Origin: Candidatus Nitrotoga sp. CP45
Lineage (GTDB): Bacteria > Pseudomonadota > Gammaproteobacteria > Burkholderiales > Gallionellaceae
Direction of reading: 5' to 3'
DNA length: 64,000 nucleotides
Assembly (NCBI GenBank): GCA_003402375.1
Contig: QFXJ01000030.1
Coordinates: forward strand, 1 to 64,000
Shown here: positions 52,155-63,608 of the stretch, piece after piece
Numbering within the stretch: position 1 is the stretch's first letter
Layout of the letters: each line of letters begins with the position of its first letter
Program-made: the position numbers and the translations under genes
The notes under the pieces: generated by a model
The model's input: the letters and a program-made list of their open reading frames with translations, nothing else
The model's database searches: none
What the model was told of the DNA's origin: nothing

Positions 52155-53087
52155 ATGAATTTTCAACAATTGCGCATCATCCGCGAAACGGTCGCAAGCA
52201 ATTTCAATCTCACCGAGGCGGCTAACGCGCTGTTCACCTCTCAGTCGGGCGTCTCCAAGCACATCAAGGATTTGGAGGATGAACTGGGCATTGAGTTATT
52301 CGTGCGAAAAGGTAAACGGCTGCTGGGATTGACCGAACCGGGACGTGAACTTGTAGGAATTGTTAATCGTATTCTATTAGATGCGAACAATATAACGAAT
52401 TTGGCTAACCAATATAGCGGACGTGATGAAGGCCGCCTTACTCTGGTTGCCACGCATACCCAAGCACGCTACGCCCTGCCTCGAGTGGTGACGGAATTCA
52501 AGAAAGCATTTCCAAAAGTGCATCTAAAACTACACCAGGCCAGCCCTAATGAAATAGTTTCCATGCTGCTGGATGGCCAAGCAGACATAGGCGTGGCCAC
52601 TGAAGCACTTTCCGATGTTACCGGACTCGATATATTTCCCTATTATTCCTGGCACCATGCGGTAAGTGTGCCTGCCGGACATCCGTTAGAGAGTATTCAT
52701 CCAATCTCGCTGGAAGCGGTTGCGGATTATCCCATCGTCACCTACCACGATGGCTTAACTGGACGGGCTGGAATAGACCAATCTTTTGCTGCGGCGGGGC
52801 TGGAGCCAGACATCGTCATGTCCGCACTTGATGCTGACGTAATAAAGACGTATGTAGAACTGGGATTGGGAATTGGGATCATTGCCTCAATGGCATTTAA
52901 TCCATTTAAGGATACCGGGCTTCGATTGCTCGACAGCTCACACTTGTTTGGCAAGAACACTACATATATCGCTTTGCGGCACGGACACTATCTGCGCAAC
53001 TTCGCATACCGTTTCATCGAGCTTTGTTCCCCTGCCCTTGATGAAGAAGTGATTCGTGCTGGTGTGGCACCGCTTCAGGCTGAATAA
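52155..53087 (+). CDS. cysB: LysR-type regulator CysB
   Basis: MNFQQLRIIRETVASNFNLTEAANALFTSQSGVSKHIKDLEDELGIELFVRKGKRLLGLTEPG; after cysA. Confidence 0.95.
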   Translation: MNFQQLRIIRETVASNFNLTEAANALFTSQSGVSKHIKDLEDELGIELFVRKGKRLLGLTEPGRELVGIVNRILLDANNITNLANQYSGRDEGRLTLVATHTQARYALPRVVTEFKKAFPKVHLKLHQASPNEIVSMLLDGQADIGVATEALSDVTGLDIFPYYSWHHAVSVPAGHPLESIHPISLEAVADYPIVTYHDGLTGRAGIDQSFAAAGLEPDIVMSALDADVIKTYVELGLGIGIIASMAFNPFKDTGLRLLDSSHLFGKNTTYIALRHGHYLRNFAYRFIELCSPALDEEVIRAGVAPLQAE

Positions 53088-53170
53088 AGTTAATGATTAA
53101 TATTTGTTGTTCAAATCACTGGCCAGTGTTCAATTTTTCCGGCAGACCACGTATTAATTAAGATCAACGT

Positions 53171-53222
53171 AAGTGGACATCTCCGTTTTAAGTTTATCAA
53201 AACGGAGATGTCCACTTTTTTC
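53171..53222 (+). terminator. Strong intrinsic terminator after cysB
   Basis: Perfect 19-bp stem AAGTGGACATCTCCGTTTT / AAAACGGAGATGTCCACTT followed by T-run. Confidence 0.85.
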
Positions 53223-53284
53223 CAATTTATATTTGGAAGATGGCGAATCTAATTTTCAAGACACTGCGCCATCATATCCAACCA

Positions 53285-54100
53285 TTACTTAGCGTGCTCT
53301 GTCAGCCACTTTCGTGCCAGCGCCTGCGCCTGTTCTACTTGTACAGCAGCCAATTTATATTCAATATTTCTTCTGCTTCTCTCAGCCGTTTCGTATCCTT
53401 CTCCTGCCGCCAAGTTATACCACATGTGTGCCTGAAGCCAATCTTGTGGTACGCCTTGACCACTTTCATACATCAACCCAAGGCTATGCTGCGCCTTCGC
53501 ATTTTTTTGTTCGGCTGCCTTTAAATACCACGATGCGGCTTCTTTGAAATCCTGTGGAAGGCCTTGACCATTTGCATACAGCACACCAAGATTGTACTGC
53601 GCCATCGCGCTACCCTGAGCTGCCGCTTTGCGGTACCACCACGCAGCTTCTTTATAATTCTGTGGTACGCCTTTACCATTATGGTACATCTGCCCAAGAT
53701 TAAACTGCGCACCTGCGTGACCCTGTCCGGCGGCTCTGTGATACAAGGATGCTGCTTCATCATAGTCCCGTGATACACCTTGACCATACTGGTACAAAAT
53801 TCCAAGAGAATTTAGCGCATCCGCATCCCCCTGCTTAACTGCATACCTATACCATACCGCAGCTTCTTTGAAATCTTGAGTAACACCTTGGCCTTTGTGA
53901 TGCATCAAACCAAGATTATATTGGGCAGTTGCATCGCCACTGACCGCAAGCCGACGAAATTCTTTTAATGCAGCGGGATAATTGCCTTTTTCATAAGCCT
54001 CAGTCGCATCTTGCAAATCAGCTTGCGCAACTGCGCTCATCGCAAAAAAAATCACTGCCAACAATAGCCTGAATAAATTTACCGTAATTGTGTTGTGCAT
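53285..54100 (-). CDS. Sel1-like repeat (SLR/TPR-like) secreted protein
   Basis: Signal peptide; tandem 36-aa repeats of the type AQYNLGxMYxxGqGVpQDfkEAAxWYrkAAxQG. Confidence 0.93.
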   Translation of the reverse strand: MHNTITVNLFRLLLAVIFFAMSAVAQADLQDATEAYEKGNYPAALKEFRRLAVSGDATAQYNLGLMHHKGQGVTQDFKEAAVWYRYAVKQGDADALNSLGILYQYGQGVSRDYDEAASLYHRAAGQGHAGAQFNLGQMYHNGKGVPQNYKEAAWWYRKAAAQGSAMAQYNLGVLYANGQGLPQDFKEAASWYLKAAEQKNAKAQHSLGLMYESGQGVPQDWLQAHMWYNLAAGEGYETAERSRRNIEYKLAAVQVEQAQALARKWLTEHAK

Positions 54101-54424
54101 TTTCCATTCCTCGTAATTTAAGTCTATTAACCCGACGTGATTCTATTCCACCCTACACCTTCGCTGCCATTTTTAGAACTGCCAATACATCTTGCCAGTG
54201 GATACCAACACCATCTACTTTGAATGCTTGAATTATGATCACTGACGGTGCTCCCGTATCCTACCACCATCATTAGCAGCACTCAAACTTCATTCATACC
54301 ATACGTATAATCAATCAGGAACGCGCAATCTGTCGCATTTCATTCACAACATGACCAAACCCAAAATTTCTTTAGGACAGAAACGTCATACAATTACCTA
54401 TCCCCTCTTTAGATTTAAGCTCGC

Positions 54425-57118
54425 TTATAGCTTTCCCTTTACCCAAACCGATACAGATGCAAGTGCAGTGGCCAGGAATTCTGGCTGCGTACCCCCTGCT
54501 TGAGCCATATCCGCACGGCCACCACCTTTTCCACCCACCTGCTGCGCCACTAAATTAACCAATTCTCCCGCCTTCACCTTATCGGTAATATCAGCGGTAA
54601 CACCTGCGATAAGCATCACTTTCCCATCAGCCACGGCAGCCAATACGATGGCCGCCGATTTAAGTTTGTCTTTCAGCTTGTCTAATGTCTCACGCAATAT
54701 TTTATTATCCGCACCTTCCAAAAGTGCAGCTACTATCTTGACGCCATTAATTTCTATAGCCTGACTTACCAAATCTTCACCTTGCGAAGACGCTAATTTA
54801 GATTTCAAGGTAGCCAGTTCTTTTTCCAGCGCTTTTATCCCATCCTGCATTTGCGCAACACGCTGGGTTAGTTCATGTGGCTGCACCTTAAGCATGGCGG
54901 CGACTTCATGCACCCTTGCATCTAGCTGTTGCGCCCAGCTCAATGCCCCCTCTCCGGTGATCGCCTCTACACGGCGGATACCAGCAGCAACACCGCTCTC
55001 CATTACAATCTTGAATAAGCCAATGTCGCCGGTGCGCTGTACATGCGTGCCACCGCATAGTTCAGTGGAAAATTCGCCCATGCCTAATACGCGCACTTCA
55101 TCGCCATACTTTTCACCGAACAATGCCATGGCACCGGATTTAAGCGCATCATCATAAGCCATCACCTGCGCGCTCACCGCAGCATTTGCCTGTATGGCAT
55201 GGTTCACTCGGCTTTCCACCTCGCGGATTTGCGTATCGGTCATCGGTGCATTGTGGCTAAAGTCAAAACGTGTTTTTGTCTGGTCTACCAGCGAACCCTT
55301 CTGTTGCACATGCGTACCCAATACATCACGTAGCGCCCGGTGCATAAGGTGCGTGGCAGAGTGGTTACGGATGGTGCGCGCGCGCGCAGCTTTATCGACA
55401 ATAGCGTCGATCGAGTCACCCACCTTGATAAAACCACTCTTTACCTGTCCGTGATGGCCAAACACATCGGGTTGAATTTTTTGTGTATCTTCTACAACAA
55501 AAAGCGTTTGATTATTGGAAGATATTTGCAGCACGCCCACGTCGCCCACCTGCCCACCAGATTCCGCGTAAAACGGCGTATTGTCTAACACCACAATACC
55601 TGTATCAGAAGCGGACAGCTCATGCACAGCCACGCCATCCTTATACAATGCCACGACCTTGCCCTGCGTGGCCAGTTTTTCGTACCCGTGGAATTGCGTT
55701 TTCACACCCTCGTATTCCAACCCTGCGGCTATCTTAAACTTTCCCGCCGCACGCGCCTGTTCGCGCTGACGTGTCATGGCATCATTAAAGCCAACTTCAT
55801 CCACTATGACACCATGCTCACGACATACATCCTGTGTCAGGTCGAGCGGAAAACCATAGGTGTCGTGCAAAGTAAACGCAATATGCCCCACAAGAATTTT
55901 GGGTTGAAGTAACTTGCCTTCACCTCGACTCTTTCCACTGTCCGATTCGGCATCAAAACCAAGACCAGCCGTTACAATTTTATCGAGTGCTACTTCCAGC
56001 ATTTTCATACCATGCTCAATCGTCTCAAAAAAGCGCTCTTCCTCGATGCGTAGCACCTCAGTTACCCGCGTTTGTGCCGCGACCAACTCGGGATACGCTC
56101 CGCCCATTTCTCTGGCAAGATCAACTACTATCTTATGGAAAAATGCTGTGCGACAACCTAGTTTATAACCATGCCGGATGGCACGACGGATAATGCGGCG
56201 CAGCACATAGCCGCGCCCTTCATTGCCGGGAATCACTCCATCCACGATTAAAAAGGAACAAGCACGAATATGGTCAGCGATCACCTTGAGCGAGTTGTTG
56301 GTAAGGTCGCTGGTGTTTGTTTCGCGTGCCGCGGCGCAGATAAGGTTCTGGAACAAGTCAATATCGTAATTGGAATGCACATGTTGCAATACTGCCGCGA
56401 TGCGCTCCAGTCCCATGCCAGTATCCACTGATGGCTTGGGCAACGGGTGCAGCACACCGTTCTCATCGCGGTTGTATTGCATGAATACCAAGTTCCAGAT
56501 TTCAATATAGCGATCACCATCGGCCTCCGCACTGCCCGGAGGGCCGCCCCAAACATCAGGCCCATGGTCATAAAAAATTTCCGAACATGGGCCACATGGA
56601 CCGGTATCAGCCATCTGCCAGAAATTATCGGAAGCATAGCGCGTGCCTTGGTTATCACCGATACGCACAATACGCTCGACAGGTACGCCCACTTCATTGG
56701 ACCAAATGCCATAAGCTTCATCATCCTCGGCATAAACTGTTACCCAAAGCTTGTCAGCTGGCAGCTTATAAACCTCAGTAAGCAATTCCCAGGCATATTT
56801 GATGGCACTGTGTTTAAAATAATCCCCAAAGCTGAAATTACCCAACATCTCGAAAAATGTGTGATGCCGCGCGGTATAACCCACGTTTTCCAGGTCGTTG
56901 TGCTTACCGCCCGCACGCACGCAACGCTGCGAAGACGTAGCGCGTACATACGGACGCCTGTCGTGGCCGAGGAAACAGTCTTTGAACTGCACCATGCCGG
57001 AGTTGGTGAACAACAAAGTAGGATCATTGCCCGGCACCAATGGACTGGAAGGCACAATAGTGTGCTCTTTGGAGGCAAAATAATCCAAAAATTTCAGACG
57101 GATTTCGCTGCTGTTCAT
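54425..57118 (-). CDS. alaS: Alanyl-tRNA synthetase
   Basis: [88 protein letters not shown]. Confidence 0.98.
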   Translation of the reverse strand: MNSSEIRLKFLDYFASKEHTIVPSSPLVPGNDPTLLFTNSGMVQFKDCFLGHDRRPYVRATSSQRCVRAGGKHNDLENVGYTARHHTFFEMLGNFSFGDYFKHSAIKYAWELLTEVYKLPADKLWVTVYAEDDEAYGIWSNEVGVPVERIVRIGDNQGTRYASDNFWQMADTGPCGPCSEIFYDHGPDVWGGPPGSAEADGDRYIEIWNLVFMQYNRDENGVLHPLPKPSVDTGMGLERIAAVLQHVHSNYDIDLFQNLICAAARETNTSDLTNNSLKVIADHIRACSFLIVDGVIPGNEGRGYVLRRIIRRAIRHGYKLGCRTAFFHKIVVDLAREMGGAYPELVAAQTRVTEVLRIEEERFFETIEHGMKMLEVALDKIVTAGLGFDAESDSGKSRGEGKLLQPKILVGHIAFTLHDTYGFPLDLTQDVCREHGVIVDEVGFNDAMTRQREQARAAGKFKIAAGLEYEGVKTQFHGYEKLATQGKVVALYKDGVAVHELSASDTGIVVLDNTPFYAESGGQVGDVGVLQISSNNQTLFVVEDTQKIQPDVFGHHGQVKSGFIKVGDSIDAIVDKAARARTIRNHSATHLMHRALRDVLGTHVQQKGSLVDQTKTRFDFSHNAPMTDTQIREVESRVNHAIQANAAVSAQVMAYDDALKSGAMALFGEKYGDEVRVLGMGEFSTELCGGTHVQRTGDIGLFKIVMESGVAAGIRRVEAITGEGALSWAQQLDARVHEVAAMLKVQPHELTQRVAQMQDGIKALEKELATLKSKLASSQGEDLVSQAIEINGVKIVAALLEGADNKILRETLDKLKDKLKSAAIVLAAVADGKVMLIAGVTADITDKVKAGELVNLVAQQVGGKGGGRADMAQAGGTQPEFLATALASVSVWVKGKL

Positions 57119-57431
57119 CTGTTCACCAATCTTTAAAAAAGTAATTATTCTTATGTTTCATTAAGGTGTGAATAATACCATCCGGCACTACCAAGCTGCA
57201 CCTCCCATTTCTTATAGCAGGTAGATGGTGCATGCGACGAAACCATTTTCTGAGGAATTTAATGATGGGGCTAATCTGATCATAATATCAAACGAGACAT
57301 CATGGATGGCGTTTGCTATTGAGCAACATAATATTGATAAATTTTAAAAACACATGTCCGAAGAATCGAACAACATCATGCGTTTTTTCAGAACCCGGAT
57401 GAAAATAATCTTCAGACTGACCTGTTTCCGC

Positions 57432-59876
57432 TTAAAGCTCAAATAAGCCTCTACCTGTAGAGAGAAGCTTGGTTAATTCCTCAGCGCATATTGGTTGACT
57501 GAAGTAATAACCCTGTATCTCATCGCATCCCTGCTGTTTCAGGAAAGCTAATTGCTCTAGGGTTTCCACCCCTTCGGCGATTACTTTCAGTTTGAGACTA
57601 TGAGCCATTGAAATAATGGTACTTACAATTACCGCATCATCCGTGTCTGTCGCCAAATCACGCACAAACGATTGATCAATCTTGAACTTATCAATTGGAA
57701 AACGCTTGAGATAACTTAAACTGGAATAGCCCGTGCCAAAATCATCCACCGACAGCTTAAGCCCCATCGCCTTCATGTCCTCCAACAACAAAATTGCGGC
57801 TTCCGCATCCTGCATGACGACACCTTCGGTAATTTCAAGCTCCAGACCAGATGGAGCCAGGCCACTTTCATACAGAATAGCCTTAATTATCTCGCCAAGA
57901 TTTTTCTGGCGGAATTGCACCGCCGAAAGATTTACCGCCATGGTAATTTTTGCCAATCCCAGCTTACGCCACTCCTGATTTTGACGGCAAGCCTCACGCA
58001 ACACCCATTCTCCAATAGGTGGGATCAGACCGTTCTCTTCCGCAATGGGGATGAACTGCGCTGGCAAGACATTTCCATGCACAGGGTGATTCCAGCGAAT
58101 CAGGGCTTCCACACCGACGATACGACCGCTTTGCAAATTCACTTGTGGCTGATAAAGCAGAAATAATTCGTTCCGTTCCAAGGCGTGACTCAATTTATTC
58201 TTGATCGCCATCCGTTCTAGCGAACGCCGGTTCATCTCGTGGGTGAAAAATTGGTAATTATTCCGCCCGTTTCCCTTAGCTTGGTACATCGCGGCATCAG
58301 CATGCGCAATCAGGGATTCACTGTCATTCCCGTCTTCCGGGAACACACTAATTCCAATGCTGGTAGTCACTTCAATTTCGTTTCCATCAATTACACAAGG
58401 GCCTGCAATAGATGTCAGAAGTTTTACGGCAATCGTGGCAATATCATCCGTATTTTCTACATATGGCAACATGATGGCAAATTCATCGCCACCCAACCGG
58501 CTTACCGTATCACTAGTACGTGCAACACTGCTAATGCGGCCTGCCACAACCTTTAATAACTTATCACCAACAAGATGGCCCAATGTGTCGTTAACACCCT
58601 TGAAACGATCCAAATCAAGGAACATAACGGCCACCTTGCGCTGTTCACGTCCAGCATGGGCAATCGCCTGCGCTAAGCGATCATGCAACATCATGCGATT
58701 TGGAAGGTTAGTGAGAAAATCATGCTGCGCAATATAAACCATACGTTCTTCTGCCGCTTTGCGCTCGCTGATATCAGAAACCACCGCAATATAATGACTA
58801 AATTCGCCCCACGCATCTTTCATCGTGCTGATGCTCAACCACTCGACGTAACTCTCTCCATTCTTGCGGCGATCTGTTATTTCACCCTGCCAACGGCCAT
58901 TTTTTTTAATACTCTGCCACATCTTGTCGTAAAACGATTTATCCATCAAACCGGAATGAAGCATTCGCGGGTTCTTGCCAATCGCTTCAGTAGCGCTGTA
59001 ACCGGTAATGGCGGAAAAAGCCGGATTGACCGACACAATATTGTTACTTGAATCTGTCACTACTACGCCCTCATTGATGGTATCGAATATACGCGCAAAC
59101 AATCGAAGCTGTTCCGTGGCCTCTTTACGCGCGGTAATATCCTCGATCACCTCAATAAAATAATCCGGCTCACCCGTAGAAGTGCGAGTAAGCGAGCATG
59201 TAAGATTGACCCACACCAATGAACCGTCCTTGCGCACATAACGTATTTCCTTGGTAGAGCTAGGAACCTCGCCGGCAAGTAACTGCTGCATACTGTCCAG
59301 TTCGTCTGACATATCGTCGGGGTAGGTGATGCTCGGTCGATCGTGTGTTAGGAGTTCTTCCTCAGTACAACCAGTGATGACGCACAGCTTGTGGTTAACG
59401 CGCAGCCAGCGGCCATCCAGCCCGACATGTGCGATGCCAACCGCCGCCTGTTCAAACGTCGCGCGAAAGCGCTGCTCGGATTGGAAATGGGTGCGCCGCG
59501 CCTGTGCCGCCTGCAACTCGCGCTCAATAGCGGGAATCAGACGCTTCAAATTGCTCTTCAGCAGGTAGTCATGCGCCCCAGCCTTGATCGCCGCCACCGC
59601 CAAATCTTCGCCGATGGCACCGGAAACGATAATGAACGGCAGATCGCGTCCTCTTTGCTGCACAATTTGTAACGCAGCAAATGAGTCAAACCCTGGCATA
59701 GCGTGGTCAGAAAGCACCAAGTCCCACTCACCCTGTTGCAAGGCCTGATTTAAACCATCTGCGCTGTCTACCCTTACATGGATGAGTTCATAGTGTTGTT
59801 GTAAATATCGCGTCAACAGTAGCGCGTCATCTTCTGAATCCTCAATGACCAGCGTACGTAATATCGGCTTGTTCAT
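57432..59876 (-). CDS. Response regulator with PAS/PAC, GGDEF and EAL domains
   Basis: Receiver LVLSDHAMPGFDS, PAS repeats, RLGGDEFAIMLP, VEALIRWNHP (EAL-type) and DDFGTGYSSLSYL. Confidence 0.95.
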   Translation of the reverse strand: MNKPILRTLVIEDSEDDALLLTRYLQQHYELIHVRVDSADGLNQALQQGEWDLVLSDHAMPGFDSFAALQIVQQRGRDLPFIIVSGAIGEDLAVAAIKAGAHDYLLKSNLKRLIPAIERELQAAQARRTHFQSEQRFRATFEQAAVGIAHVGLDGRWLRVNHKLCVITGCTEEELLTHDRPSITYPDDMSDELDSMQQLLAGEVPSSTKEIRYVRKDGSLVWVNLTCSLTRTSTGEPDYFIEVIEDITARKEATEQLRLFARIFDTINEGVVVTDSSNNIVSVNPAFSAITGYSATEAIGKNPRMLHSGLMDKSFYDKMWQSIKKNGRWQGEITDRRKNGESYVEWLSISTMKDAWGEFSHYIAVVSDISERKAAEERMVYIAQHDFLTNLPNRMMLHDRLAQAIAHAGREQRKVAVMFLDLDRFKGVNDTLGHLVGDKLLKVVAGRISSVARTSDTVSRLGGDEFAIMLPYVENTDDIATIAVKLLTSIAGPCVIDGNEIEVTTSIGISVFPEDGNDSESLIAHADAAMYQAKGNGRNNYQFFTHEMNRRSLERMAIKNKLSHALERNELFLLYQPQVNLQSGRIVGVEALIRWNHPVHGNVLPAQFIPIAEENGLIPPIGEWVLREACRQNQEWRKLGLAKITMAVNLSAVQFRQKNLGEIIKAILYESGLAPSGLELEITEGVVMQDAEAAILLLEDMKAMGLKLSVDDFGTGYSSLSYLKRFPIDKFKIDQSFVRDLATDTDDAVIVSTIISMAHSLKLKVIAEGVETLEQLAFLKQQGCDEIQGYYFSQPICAEELTKLLSTGRGLFEL

Positions 59877-60325
59877 TGCACCCGCCTACCATTTGGAGGG
59901 GTTTCATTGATTGCCAGCCAATACACCCCAAGATTGCGCACCGCCTCAGTGAATTGATCAAAATCCACTGGCTTAAGGATATAGCTGTTGAGACCCAGTT
60001 TGTAGCCGGCTAACAGGTCACTCTCTTCGCGCGAGGAGGTAAGCATCGCCACCGGCAACAGTGCAGTTAGCGGGTTCGCACGCAGTTGTTTTAATACTTC
60101 GAGGCCATCTACTTTGGGCAATTTCAAATCAAGCAAAATTAACGCTGGCATCACATTCAGGTCACGCCCCGCATACTTTCCTTTACCAAACAAATAATCG
60201 AGTGCTTCCGCCCCATCACGTGCCACTACGACTCCATTGTCGATACGGTTTTGCTTGAGCGCCCGCAAGGCAAGCACCTCATCATCAGGATTATCCTCGA
60301 CCAGTAAAATAAATTTATTACCCAT
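59873..60325 (-). CDS. Single-domain response regulator (Rcp1-like)
   Basis: ILLVEDNPDDEVLALRALK, ALILLDLKLPKVDGLEVL, SYILKPVDFDQF. Confidence 0.93.
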   Translation of the reverse strand: MGNKFILLVEDNPDDEVLALRALKQNRIDNGVVVARDGAEALDYLFGKGKYAGRDLNVMPALILLDLKLPKVDGLEVLKQLRANPLTALLPVAMLTSSREESDLLAGYKLGLNSYILKPVDFDQFTEAVRNLGVYWLAINETPPNGRRVQ

Positions 60326-60373
60326 GCTGCGGCCCCCTTATTTGGTGCACACCCTTACTTATGGCAAAGTAAA

Positions 60374-61891
60374 TTACGGCAAAGTGAAATAAAATGTCGC
60401 GCCCTTGTCTGGCTCCCCTTCCGCCCATACTCGACCACCATGGCGGTGAATAATGCGCTGCACTGTGGCCAACCCAATCCCAGTGCCGGAAAACTCGGCC
60501 ATAGCGTGCAGCCGCTGAAATGCAGCAAAAAGTTTACCAACGTATGCCATATCAAACCCTGCTCCATTATCACGAATGAAATACACAGATGCTCCAACTT
60601 GGTGGGTGACACCCATTTTTATACGTGCATCCTCGCGTTTAGAAGTAAACTTCCATGCATTGCCCAATAGATTCTCCAACGCTATTTTCAATAAATGGGC
60701 ATCACCCCGCACCGTCATTCCTGGCATACAGACGAACTCCACGCGGCGTTCAGGCTGTGCCTGTTGCAATTCGTCGGCCACCGCCTGCGCCAACACGCTC
60801 AAATTCACCGTCTCAAAATTCATTTCACTGCGTGTGACGCGCGATAGCTTGAGCATATCGTCAATCAACTGTCCCATGCGCTGGGTAGCAGCGCGTACCC
60901 GTTGCAAATAATCTTTCCCCACTTCGTCCAGCTGCACACTATAGTCATCGAGCAAAGCTCGGCTGAAGCCATCTATGCTGCGTAGCGGCGCGCGCAAATC
61001 ATGCGACACCGAATAACTGAAGGCCTCCAGCTCTTGATTGGCCGCAGCCAGCTGGATAGTACGCTGCGCTACCTGATCTTCCAATTCCACTGACACACGT
61101 CGTAAACGCGTAATTACCAATGCAAGCGCCCCCAACCCGAGCACCAGCAATGCGCCAAAGAGAATAAAGACATCGCGCAAATCAGTGCGACTTTGCGCCA
61201 CTACACTATCCAACGGCCGAATAATTTCTAGCACACCGCGCACATCTCCTACTTTCCAGTCATGCTTAGGGCTGTCTGAACGTGCATTGTGGCAACTTAT
61301 ACATTCCGCGCGCATTACATCCGCCGTAGCGTAACGTAGCGAAGCCCGCCCCTGAAAATCTTCAAAACGATAGTAAGGTTGTTGTGGGCGCACCTGCAAC
61401 GCTGCCAAAGCCTGCTGCTCAAAATCATCATGCGCACCGCCATCCTTGCGCCAAGGAAAGGGGTAATTGCTATATAAACGCACCACCATGCCAGAACCGC
61501 GTAAGCTAATCCTTCTGCCAAGTTCCATACTGAAAGTAGCGGGTAACGGAATGGCTCCCGCCTTGTGCAAGTAGTCATGCGTCACTTCAATGTTGCGGCC
61601 GCTTACGCGATCCACAACTTCAGTTGTGTATAAATTACGCAGTTCCATTAGAGACTCTGCGTGCAGAGTAATGCCCTGGAGTGCGGCGGATTGCATCAAT
61701 GTGGTTGTGGCGTGGGACAAATACCCTAACGTAAGCAGCGTACCGCTACAAAAAATAACGCTTAGTACCAAGATGGTGTGCTTATAAAGCGGGGTTAGGC
61801 ACGCTGCCCAACACCTTTTCAATTGTTGGCGCACGTCGGATGAAATTACTGATGAACTTGCTGGTCGCATGGCGCATTCCCCTTCAGACAT
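60374..61891 (-). CDS. Sensor histidine kinase with periplasmic DUF3365-like (Tll0287-like heme) domain
   Basis: Two TMs flanking a domain with CISCHN (CXXCH); His[19 protein letters not shown]; HATPase [24 protein letters not shown]. Confidence 0.92.
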   Translation of the reverse strand: MSEGECAMRPASSSVISSDVRQQLKRCWAACLTPLYKHTILVLSVIFCSGTLLTLGYLSHATTTLMQSAALQGITLHAESLMELRNLYTTEVVDRVSGRNIEVTHDYLHKAGAIPLPATFSMELGRRISLRGSGMVVRLYSNYPFPWRKDGGAHDDFEQQALAALQVRPQQPYYRFEDFQGRASLRYATADVMRAECISCHNARSDSPKHDWKVGDVRGVLEIIRPLDSVVAQSRTDLRDVFILFGALLVLGLGALALVITRLRRVSVELEDQVAQRTIQLAAANQELEAFSYSVSHDLRAPLRSIDGFSRALLDDYSVQLDEVGKDYLQRVRAATQRMGQLIDDMLKLSRVTRSEMNFETVNLSVLAQAVADELQQAQPERRVEFVCMPGMTVRGDAHLLKIALENLLGNAWKFTSKREDARIKMGVTHQVGASVYFIRDNGAGFDMAYVGKLFAAFQRLHAMAEFSGTGIGLATVQRIIHRHGGRVWAEGEPDKGATFYFTLP

Positions 61892-62049
61892 CTAGCCAGA
61901 ATAATTGGGAACATACTATCAAGTTAAACGCTTTTTACCTTTAACTTATTAACCTGCACTTAACAAAGATCCCACGTAAATAGGTAAACCTCCTGTAGCA
62001 CTTTACGCTGGCAAAAGCGGTTGGGCAAGCGGCCTGTGACTATACAAAA

Positions 62050-62661
62050 TCAAGAAAGTGATAAAATTACTTTCTCCAAGTTTACTTTAACTTGTTCTGG
62101 TGATTGGGCAGCATTAATCAACACGAAGCGATCCGGATGTTTTTTACGACGCTCCAGGTAAGCTTGCCGCACTTTTTCGAAAAAGCTGTCTTTTTCTTGT
62201 TCGAAGCGATCCAGCGTTATATTTTTTGACAGTCGTTGGCGCGCCACCTCAACCGGAAGATCAAACAACAATGTCAAATCCGGCTGAAAATTTTCATGTA
62301 CCCAGCATTCCAATTGTTCCAGCTTTGCCACGTTCATCCCCCTGCCCCCGCCCTGATAAGCAAAACTGGCATCACTAAAACGGTCGGATACCACCCAGAT
62401 TCCCCGTTGCAGAGCTGGCTTAATAACCTGCTCGATATGTTCTAAGCGAGCGGCAAACATTAACAGAGCCTCCGTTTCTGCGTGCATGGTTTGGTTTAGC
62501 AGAATGTCACGCAGATTTTCACCCACGGGCGTGCCACCCGGTTCACGCGTTACAAGCACCTCATTACCGCGCTTGCGTAAAGTTTCAGCAAACCAGGTTA
62601 GATGGGTGCTCTTACCTGCCCCGTCTATCCCTTCAAAGGTTATAAATTTTGCCTTATTCAT
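62050..62661 (-). CDS. tmk: Thymidylate kinase
   Basis: [58 protein letters not shown]. Confidence 0.97.
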   Translation of the reverse strand: MNKAKFITFEGIDGAGKSTHLTWFAETLRKRGNEVLVTREPGGTPVGENLRDILLNQTMHAETEALLMFAARLEHIEQVIKPALQRGIWVVSDRFSDASFAYQGGGRGMNVAKLEQLECWVHENFQPDLTLLFDLPVEVARQRLSKNITLDRFEQEKDSFFEKVRQAYLERRKKHPDRFVLINAAQSPEQVKVNLEKVILSLS

Positions 62662-62677
62662 TTACTTCCCCCAAAAA

Positions 62678-63562
62678 TCATTTTCCATGGTGTGGTGTGC
62701 ATTTTCCAGACAGTAAGCTGGCCGAAACAATCAACGCTGCACCGATAACTTCCCGCAGTCCCATTTCCTCATACGCCAATAAATACGAGGAAACGGCAGC
62801 AAACACCAGCTCGGATAGAAGCAGCGTAATAGCCTGGTTGGCGGGCAAATAGGTCAGTCCGTATTGCACGGCAAAACTAATGGCGCATAACACCAATCCA
62901 ATCAGCCATAGCAGCCACCACGCATCCGGTGTAATGCCTTGCAATTGCCCAATGACATTGCCCTGATGCAACAGCAATACGGCGGTAAACAACACCGTGC
63001 CAAACCACACACTAGCCACTTTGAAATTCACGCTTAGGTGCTGTGTACGACGCACTATTACATTCATCAAAGCAAAACTAATTCCCGCTGAAAGGCCTAT
63101 CCATTCGGCTTGGTTTTGTGGCAGTGGCAAACCATGCCGCATATCCCACAACATCACAAACGCACCACCCAATGACAGCGCGATAATGGCGTAACCGTAA
63201 TGATTTAATTTTTCACTGAGTAGCCAGCGCGAAAAGATCACCGTCCACAATGGCGCGAGATAGAACAACAACAGCACTCGCATCACCTCACCATCCAACG
63301 TCGCTAACACATAGCCTAAATTAGTCCAGCCCGCACTTGCCATCAACACAATACTCAGCCACCCGGCCACTTTTAGCTCGCGCCATATCGGCCCCAGGAA
63401 TAGTAGGCCCAATATCATTGCCATAGAATAGCTCAGCAGTGTAGATAATTCGCCGCCTACCCCCATATTATTTAATGCGCGATAGGGATACCACATCAGT
63501 CCCCACACCAGCGCACCACTCAACAGGCCTATCACCGACAAAATTTTTTGTTTTGATGCCAC
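62678..63562 (-). CDS. EamA/DMT-family transporter
   Basis: 10-TM protein with two EamA-like halves. Confidence 0.88.
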   Translation of the reverse strand: MASKQKILSVIGLLSGALVWGLMWYPYRALNNMGVGGELSTLLSYSMAMILGLLFLGPIWRELKVAGWLSIVLMASAGWTNLGYVLATLDGEVMRVLLLFYLAPLWTVIFSRWLLSEKLNHYGYAIIALSLGGAFVMLWDMRHGLPLPQNQAEWIGLSAGISFALMNVIVRRTQHLSVNFKVASVWFGTVLFTAVLLLHQGNVIGQLQGITPDAWWLLWLIGLVLCAISFAVQYGLTYLPANQAITLLLSELVFAAVSSYLLAYEEMGLREVIGAALIVSASLLSGKCTPHHGK

Positions 63563-63608
63563 TCGCTACGCCTTTATAATTATGCCTATTCAGCTTAAGA
63601 AAAAAATT

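Noticed and set aside
53285-54100. About 108-bp tandem periodicity considered as a CRISPR-like or satellite repeat
   Set aside because: It encodes 36-aa Sel1-like repeats in one continuous reading frame.
56447-57136. 229-aa plus ORF within alaS
   Set aside because: Antisense to alaS, whose motifs are unambiguous.
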